From NCBI RefSeq assembly GCF_006538325.1, contig NZ_BJKK01000017.1, forward strand, positions 1-64,000: DNA of 64,000 nt, given 5' to 3'. Each line of letters opens with the position of its first letter. The stretch's first letter is position 1. Both the position numbers and the translations under genes were made by a program. Below the pieces are notes generated by a model that saw only the letters and a list, made by a program, of their open reading frames with translations, made no database searches and was not told the origin of the DNA. This stretch comes from Alteromonas sp. KUL42 (GTDB lineage Bacteria > Pseudomonadota > Gammaproteobacteria > Enterobacterales > Alteromonadaceae). This document shows, piece after piece, positions 58,886-64,000 of this stretch.

Positions 58886-59665
58886 ATGGATATGAAGATA
58901 GATACCCAAAAATTGATACATTTACGCAACACCAAAGCGTGGAGCCAGCAGCATCTTGCTGATGTTTCTGGTTTAAGCTTGCGCACCATTCAACGCATTG
59001 AAAAAACACAGTCAGCGTCGCAAGATTCGGTGAAAGCCATTGCCGCTGCGTTTGATGTTACACCTGACAGGTTGCTTATTGATGAGAGCGTGCAGGTTAT
59101 GCCTCAGTTAAGCCAATCTGAAGACCATTCTCTTCCTCACCCTCATCCTCACCCTCATCCTAAATCATCGGGGCGGGATGGTTTCTTTGCATCACAGCAA
59201 AACCTTATGTGGTTAATCATCGCCATTATCACCACACTTTGTGTCACCGTTTATTGGTCCCAATCGGTAAATGCAAATGATAGTGCGAAAAAGGTGGTGG
59301 AAGCAGGTGCGCTAGTCGATATTGACGAGACAACACTACAAGATGGGCTGGAATGGCTCGAACTGGTAGACACTCAGCAGTATGAAAAAAGCTGGGATGA
59401 GAGCAGTCCCATTTTCAGAACTAGTGTTACACAAGCAAAGTGGGTTGAAGCAATGCTGTTGGTAAGAAAGCCGTTTGGAGAGGCCGATTCTAGGAAATTA
59501 GAAGCGGCACAAGCGCCGGCTTCGCTGCCAGGGTTGCCAGATGGAGAGTATTTAATCCTCACGTTTACTACAAAGTTTAGCGCAAGTTCATTAAGCTCTA
59601 CCGAGACATTGTCTTTAGTGAAAGAAGACGGTCACTACCGAGCGATTGGTTATTTTATTCGGTGA
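58886..59665 (+). CDS. XRE-type HTH / DUF4019 membrane regulator
   Basis: A 259-aa protein in four parts: an XRE helix-turn-helix (about 8-64; LRNTKAWSQQHLADVSGLSL), a linker with PHPHPHPHPK at about 84-93, one membrane helix (about 106-125) and a C-terminal DUF4019 domain (about 140-258; ETTLQDGLEWLELVDTQQYE, YLILTFTTKFS). Its layout suggests an inner-membrane transcription factor with a periplasmic sensor. AAAGGAG lies before the ATG. It is divergent from rapA, with an independent promoter region. Targets and signal are unknown. Confidence 0.8.
   Translation: MDMKIDTQKLIHLRNTKAWSQQHLADVSGLSLRTIQRIEKTQSASQDSVKAIAAAFDVTPDRLLIDESVQVMPQLSQSEDHSLPHPHPHPHPKSSGRDGFFASQQNLMWLIIAIITTLCVTVYWSQSVNANDSAKKVVEAGALVDIDETTLQDGLEWLELVDTQQYEKSWDESSPIFRTSVTQAKWVEAMLLVRKPFGEADSRKLEAAQAPASLPGLPDGEYLILTFTTKFSASSLSSTETLSLVKEDGHYRAIGYFIR
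59135..59160 (+). repeat. Short tandem repeat coding the PHPHPHPH run
   Basis: The 12-bp unit CCTCACCCTCAT occurs twice in a row within the linker of the XRE/DUF4019 gene, encoding alternating Pro and His. Each copy keeps the frame, so length change would shorten or lengthen the linker without frameshift. Confidence 0.8.
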
Positions 59666-59975
59666 GTTAATATTATTTAAATGGCATTTAAAGCGCTGAT
59701 AGCTTTTCTATTTTAGGAAAAATAAAAAGCAGAAAAACAGTGCTAAATCTCATTTTCTGGATTATGGTGGAAATAAGAGTTCGATAAATTTCATTAACGA
59801 ACTTTTGATGCAGTAGATGTAATGCTGCTTCTTAGTCGACGCGAGTAGGGGAGGATGTCCTGTTTCGAGCGGCATTCTCTCAGTAAGCGGAAAAGTAACT
59901 TGTGAGCCTAAGTTATACATTAGTCATGTAACTTAGGTAGCGCGGTTACACTGACTTTATTTACTGGAGTGAAGG
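59666..59975. other. Intergenic region before phoH
   Basis: About 310 bp with no convincing gene. It is AT-rich at the left and holds a near-perfect inverted repeat at 59907-59937: CCTAAGTTA and TAACTTAGG with the inner ACAT/ATGT also paired. It sits 38 bp before the phoH start and may be an operator or a leader hairpin. Confidence 0.55.
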
Positions 59976-61373
59976 ATGCCAAGAAAAAACTCTACCCATA
60001 CCAAAATATACGTCCTCGATACCAACATACTGCTTCACGAACCACACGCATTTCTCTCTTTTAAAGAACACGACGTCGTTATTCCAATGACGGTGCTAGA
60101 AGAACTCGATTACATCAAAGACAGCAAGAAAGATGTGGCCCGTGATGCCCGTGTATCCATTCGGGCAATGGAGGATTTACTTCACGATGCGACACCAGAA
60201 GACATGCTTGCCGGTGTGTCTATGGAAAGTCTAGGCGCAGGTCAAACTGCGCCAACGGGGAGCTTGTCTATCTTTGCTGACCTCAATATGGTGGAGGCGC
60301 AACAAGTATTTACCAGTAACGAAAACGATAACCGCATCATCAATGTTGCTTTGCATTTACAAAAGACATTCGCACCGCAAAAAGTTGTGCTAGTGACCAA
60401 AGACTTAAACATGCGGCTCAAGGCTAAGGGAGCAGGGCTTGCTCATGTTGAAGATTATCGCACTGATCAATTGATCACAGATATAAAATATTTGTCTCGC
60501 GGCTTTCACACCTTTGAAGGGCACTTTTGGGACAGTGTAAAAAGTGTAGATAGTCGCACAGAAGGGCGCGATACCATCCACTCCATTCCTAAGGCCTTGT
60601 TACCTGAAGCCTATATTAATGAATTCTTACTTGATGAAACCTGTCAATTTGCTGGGCTAGTAGAGGATATTTCTGAAGACACTTTGGAAGTGCTTGATTT
60701 GGGCTATGAACGTTTGATGGGCCGCCATGCTTGGGGAATAACGCCTAAAAATATCGGGCAAGCAATGGCATTGCACGCGTTGCTCGACCCACATATTGAT
60801 ATGGTTATTCTTACAGGCCCTGCGGGCAGTGGTAAAACCTTGTTGGCGTTAGCGGCAGCACTAGAAATGGTCGTTGAACGCAACATGTACGACAAAATTA
60901 TCGTAACCCGAAGTACCCCAGAGATCGCTGAATCAATTGGCTTTCTGCCGGGCACAGAAGAAGAGAAAATGCTGCCTTGGCTTGCTGCCATCACCGATTC
61001 ATTGGAAGTACTTCATAAGCATGATGAAAATACCAAAGGCTCAATGAATTACATCATGGAGAAAGCGAACATTCAGTACAAATCAGTGAATTTTATGCGT
61101 GGTCGCAGTATTCAAAATGCTATTGTTATTCTTGATGAGTCGCAAAACTTAACCGCCTCGCAACTCAAGACCATTATCACCCGTTGTGGTGAAGGTACTA
61201 AGTTGATTGTTGGAGGAAACTTAGCGCAAATAGACAGTAACTATTTAAGCGCGGTGACATCAGGGCTAACTTACCTTGTTGAAAAATTCAAAGATTTCTC
61301 AGGTAGTGCAACCATTAACTTAGATGGCGTGGTGCGCAGTCGTTTAGCAAGCTTTGCAGAAGAAAACTTGTAG
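59976..61373 (+). CDS. PhoH family PIN-domain ATPase
   Basis: A 465-aa protein of the long PhoH2 (YlaK-like) type. The N-terminal PIN domain (about 8-150; VLDTNILLHEPHAFL, TVLEELDYIKDS) resembles an RNase, with acidic residues in place. The PhoH ATPase follows: GPAGSGKTLLALAAALE (about 281-297), then LDESQNLTASQLKTIITRCG (about 387-406). Such proteins act on RNA; the precise substrate is not known. Single gene with GGAGTG before the ATG. Confidence 0.88.
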   Translation: MPRKNSTHTKIYVLDTNILLHEPHAFLSFKEHDVVIPMTVLEELDYIKDSKKDVARDARVSIRAMEDLLHDATPEDMLAGVSMESLGAGQTAPTGSLSIFADLNMVEAQQVFTSNENDNRIINVALHLQKTFAPQKVVLVTKDLNMRLKAKGAGLAHVEDYRTDQLITDIKYLSRGFHTFEGHFWDSVKSVDSRTEGRDTIHSIPKALLPEAYINEFLLDETCQFAGLVEDISEDTLEVLDLGYERLMGRHAWGITPKNIGQAMALHALLDPHIDMVILTGPAGSGKTLLALAAALEMVVERNMYDKIIVTRSTPEIAESIGFLPGTEEEKMLPWLAAITDSLEVLHKHDENTKGSMNYIMEKANIQYKSVNFMRGRSIQNAIVILDESQNLTASQLKTIITRCGEGTKLIVGGNLAQIDSNYLSAVTSGLTYLVEKFKDFSGSATINLDGVVRSRLASFAEENL

Positions 61374-61440
61374 TGATCGTGTAGTGTGTATTGTGGTACA
61401 CAAAGTACGAGTTTTAAGCAATATTAATAGAGTCAACCGG

Positions 61441-61469
61441 TGAAGAAGTCGAGTTAATCGACTTCTTCA
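61441..61469. terminator. Hairpin after phoH
   Basis: Perfect 12-bp stem with loop GTTAA. The T tract after it is poor (AATTTGG), so it may be a weak terminator for phoH. Its right arm also codes the last residues EEVD of a small minus-strand frame. Confidence 0.5.
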
Positions 61470-61592
61470 ATTTGGTAGCGGCCTGTTTGTATAAAGCGTT
61501 GTGTGTCTTCAGATACTTGCCCAAAGGTGCGAGGCATGAGGAACAAACCCTTTATATGAATAATCGATTTCGTAGTGACGTTTAATCTCACA
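61455..61592 (-). CDS. Possible small ORF or gene remnant (up to 46 aa)
   Basis: On the minus strand a frame reads GTG AGA TTA ... up to MPRTFGQVSEDTQRFIQTGRY and ends with the TAA inside the hairpin loop. The last 27 residues look like a genuine protein end. It has no visible ribosome site, and a different frame of the same stretch is also open for part of the way, so a decayed gene end is as likely as a small protein. Confidence 0.25.
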
Positions 61593-61775
61593 ATCAAGTA
61601 ATAATTTTCGTGAATATTTTTATCCGAAACCTTTGCTTATCGCATGCACATTGTATGATAAATATACTAATTATTAGTTAAGTGACGAAAAAATAAGGAA
61701 GTTGATCGATGTTCAGTTTAATTACAGTTTTTTTTAAATCAATTACTAAAGCGCATTGCCATTCAAACATCTGTT

Positions 61776-64000
61776 ATGCCTAGAAGGTATTGTTGCTGTA
61801 TCTTGATAATATTCATGACTGTTTTTTCAACTCTTTCCCTTGCAACTAATACCAACTTAGAATCTGAAAGTTTAGTTTCTACCGGCTCCGAAAAATGGAG
61901 GAGTTACGTAGGAACTGTTGGTTACGGTTTGTCGCCAGCACTTAGTGACGACGAGAATATATATGTAGTGAGTATTGGTGGAGGGGTTTCTGCTTTTGAT
62001 TTTGACGGTCAGCTTTTATGGACAAATTCAGAGCAAAGAGCCGGTGGAACCCCAGTTATAGGATCGGATGGGACTATTTATTATGGGTCATTCGGGTTCT
62101 ACCTAGGTCTCGTTGCGCTAAACCCTGATGGGACATTGAAATGGCATGCTGATTATGTCGGTAGTGTAAGCTCGCCCGCAATCGGGGCTGATGGTGTACT
62201 CTATGTAATCGAAAGTGGTGGAGGCTCAAAAAACAGGTTAGTCGCTATAAATCCGACGGGTACGTTAAAATGGAAAGCTGAGATAACGCCACGTTCACCT
62301 TCTAATGTGACGCCAGTTATATTTAACGACTCTATTTATGTTCCCACCTACAATGGCTTATATGCATTTAATTCGACAGGAGCACTTCTTTGGGTTTTTG
62401 GTGAATCAGAGCTTTTTGGTGCTACTCCATCAATTGCCCTCGATGGGACAATCTATATAGGAGCTAATTCTGGTGTTTTCTATGCTTTAAATCCTAATGG
62501 GGTGGTTAAGTGGTCGTTTGATGTTGAAGATTACCTATGCACAGAAGGGTGTGAATATTTTCGATATGCTCTTTCTTCTGCCGTAGTAAGCAACGATGGG
62601 ACTATTTATTTTGGCTCGAGGAAAACTTATATCACTTCGGAGACCATTGGTAGTCATTTGCATGCAATGAGTAAGGAAGGTAAACACTTATGGGCTGCTG
62701 CGGTGGAAGGGGCGATAGATCCTAGAACGTCACCATCGATAACCATTTCCGGAGTGCTTTATGTTACTTCTAGCGATGGGAATTTGTATGCTTTTGATGT
62801 AGATGGTTCCATTAAATGGGTTTATCCCGTTTATGGGTTTAGATTCTGGGATCAAGAATTAGCCACTTCACCTGCAATTGGTAAAGATGGAACGGTATAC
62901 ATTACCGCATACGGTCACCTTCACGCTATCAATAGTTCTTATGGGCGACTTAGTAATGCACCATGGCCTAAAATGCAAAGCAATAACCAAAACATTGGTC
63001 GGAATGTGATACAACGTAATTATAGTCAAGACTTTGATGGTGACGGTGTTTCTGATTTAGTATTCCGGCGTCCGCTTAATGGTTATCACTACGTAAGACA
63101 AAGTAGTAGTCAGGGTATCTCATATACTTTCTTCGGTAATTTACCCTCAGATATTCCTATTAATGGAGACTTTGATGGAGATGCCATTAGTGATATCGCA
63201 GTGTATCGTGCGGCTACAGGACAGTGGTTGATCAAGCAGTCTAGTGATAATAGGATTTTAAGGATTACATTTGGAACACAAAGCGGAGATATTCCAGTTC
63301 CTGCTGACTATGATGGTGATGGTATAACTGACATCGCTATACGCCGCCCAATTGAAGGTAAATGGATAATTAGACTATCTAGCAACCCAAATACTAATTT
63401 AAGTTTAAGTTTCGGCTCCTATTCTAGTGATATTCCAATTCCCGCTGATTATGATGGCGACGGTAAAGTTGATATCGCAATACGTCGACCAAGTACTAAC
63501 CAGTTCATTATTCGTGAATCAAGTAGCAACAAAATCAAACGGATTTTTTTCGGCTCTCAATATGATGACGTAGCTGTTCCCGCTGATTATGATGGCGACG
63601 GTAGAGCTGATATTGCGGTAAGGCGACCAAATACTGGTTATTGGTTTATAAAGTATAGTAGTAATGGACAGATCTATCGTGCTTACTTTGGCACATTAAC
63701 TAGTGATATTCCAGTACCAGCAGATTATGATGGAGACGGAAAGGCTGACTTGGCTGTTCGTCGCTCTGATTCTGGGCATTTTATTTATGCTGAAAGTGCT
63801 AATAATCGAGTTATACGCGTTGGGTTCGGTTCATTGTCTTCAGATATTCCTCTAGCAGCTCCAATTCAAACAAGAATTGAGATGTCAAAGGCAGTTTCAG
63901 GCACTAAAGAAGTCGATCATATTCAAAGTATAGACTCAGATGAAGTACATGTTTCAGTAGAGCAAATTGGTTACTTGACACTTGAGCAAGTTCATACTGG
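61776..64000 (+). CDS. Secreted PQQ-type propeller and FG-GAP repeat protein (partial)
   Basis: An open frame of about 741 codons that runs off the right edge. From ATG 61776 the product begins with a signal peptide (MPRRYCCCILIIFM...LSLA). About residues 40-405 carry repeats of the form DGTIYxGS..LxALNPDGTLKW, a PQQ-like beta-propeller. From 63030 six repeats of 46 residues (one of 47) contain DYDGDGxxDIAxRRP, a calcium-type FG-GAP/VCBS motif. The remaining part is unknown. There is no ribosome site before 61776; one (AAGGAAG) lies before an ATG at 61709 in another frame, and removing one T from the T8 run at 61728-61735 would join that start to this frame. Likely an extracellular adhesin or binding protein. 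Confidence 0.8.
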   Translation, partial: MPRRYCCCILIIFMTVFSTLSLATNTNLESESLVSTGSEKWRSYVGTVGYGLSPALSDDENIYVVSIGGGVSAFDFDGQLLWTNSEQRAGGTPVIGSDGTIYYGSFGFYLGLVALNPDGTLKWHADYVGSVSSPAIGADGVLYVIESGGGSKNRLVAINPTGTLKWKAEITPRSPSNVTPVIFNDSIYVPTYNGLYAFNSTGALLWVFGESELFGATPSIALDGTIYIGANSGVFYALNPNGVVKWSFDVEDYLCTEGCEYFRYALSSAVVSNDGTIYFGSRKTYITSETIGSHLHAMSKEGKHLWAAAVEGAIDPRTSPSITISGVLYVTSSDGNLYAFDVDGSIKWVYPVYGFRFWDQELATSPAIGKDGTVYITAYGHLHAINSSYGRLSNAPWPKMQSNNQNIGRNVIQRNYSQDFDGDGVSDLVFRRPLNGYHYVRQSSSQGISYTFFGNLPSDIPINGDFDGDAISDIAVYRAATGQWLIKQSSDNRILRITFGTQSGDIPVPADYDGDGITDIAIRRPIEGKWIIRLSSNPNTNLSLSFGSYSSDIPIPADYDGDGKVDIAIRRPSTNQFIIRESSSNKIKRIFFGSQYDDVAVPADYDGDGRADIAVRRPNTGYWFIKYSSNGQIYRAYFGTLTSDIPVPADYDGDGKADLAVRRSDSGHFIYAESANNRVIRVGFGSLSSDIPLAAPIQTRIEMSKAVSGTKEVDHIQSIDSDEVHVSVEQIGYLTLEQVHT
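63030..63860 (+). repeat. Six 138-bp protein-coding repeats
   Basis: The Asp-rich motif starts at 63030, 63168, 63306, 63447, 63585 and 63723, spacing 138, 138, 141, 138 and 138 bp. Each copy encodes a DxDGDGxxD-type loop; the first two are more diverged. Some copies are close at DNA level (for example GATTATGATGGCGACGG twice), suggesting recent duplication. Confidence 0.9.

Larger units (their letters stand above)
61374..61775. other. Region between phoH and the propeller gene
   Basis: About 400 bp. It holds the perfect 12-bp inverted repeat TGAAGAAGTCGA / TCGACTTCTTCA (61441-61452 and 61458-61469), then a short minus-strand frame, then an AT-rich stretch with a ribosome site AAGGAAG at 61694-61700 and a run of eight T at 61728-61735. 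It is the likely promoter and leader of the large secreted protein. Confidence 0.5.

Noticed and set aside
61374-61440. Strong terminator directly after phoH
   Set aside because: The perfect stem at 61441-61469 lacks a T tract; it was recorded as a weak hairpin instead.

Overview
The window looks like a chromosomal segment of a marine gammaproteobacterium of the Alteromonadales, most like Alteromonas. The evidence is conserved gammaproteobacterial blocks (pepQ/fadBA, ispB/rplU-rpmA-obgE, ftsB-ispD-ispF-truD-pcm-nlpD-rpoS, mutH/rppH-ptsP, lgt-thyA, rapA-rluA) and a prolidase whose sequence resembles the Alteromonas enzyme also known as organophosphorus acid anhydrolase. Species assignment is inference; no database was searched. 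I saw no rRNA, tRNA, CRISPR array or complete insertion sequence.

Layout. 1-2138 is the intI end of an integron: integrase on +, an attI region, and at least two cassettes on the minus strand separated by an attC site, with a second attC cut by the left edge. 2213-10503 holds fatty acid beta-oxidation (fadBA, with a PsrA-like palindrome upstream), lytic transglycosylase slt, prolidase pepQ and a ZIP-like metal transporter. 10685-14684 carries ispB divergent from rplU-rpmA-obgE, then folA; the divergent region has an unusual cluster of GATC sites. 14833-15576 is a pair of unrecognised small genes behind a possible Fur box. 15758-21666 is a minus-strand block from ftsB to rpoS in which surE is missing. 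21778-29506 has a TIGR03545-like membrane protein, an Lrp-type regulator divergent from an alcohol dehydrogenase, and bifunctional putA with a structured leader.

29781-37922 is a compact five-gene RND efflux operon that includes its own two-component system. 37999-41468 has a YgiM-like SH3 protein divergent from a YgiF-like triphosphatase, then a membrane protein with an AraC-like C-terminus. 41559-47825 holds mutH, rppH, ptsP, a TauE/SafE permease, lgt and thyA. 47835-52034 is a signalling cluster: a response regulator interrupted by one extra base, a diguanylate cyclase and a hybrid histidine kinase. 52161-58686 has an AmpG-like permease, a small unknown gene, a DUF3530-like protein, rluA and rapA. 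58886-61373 has an XRE/DUF4019-type membrane regulator and a PIN-PhoH ATPase. From 61776 to the right edge runs a large, incomplete secreted protein made of a PQQ-type propeller and six 46-residue FG-GAP-like repeats.

How it works together. Most of the window is ordinary core genome: envelope maintenance, isoprenoid and nucleotide synthesis, stress sigma factor, lipid and proline catabolism. The accessory signals are at the edges (integron on the left, repeat-rich secreted protein on the right) and in small regulatory structures between core genes. I found no convincing wholly new multi-gene system. The most unusual items are the GATC cluster before rplU, the putA leader, two homopolymer frameshifts, tandem repeats starting at stop codons, and the membrane-anchored HTH protein at 40398.
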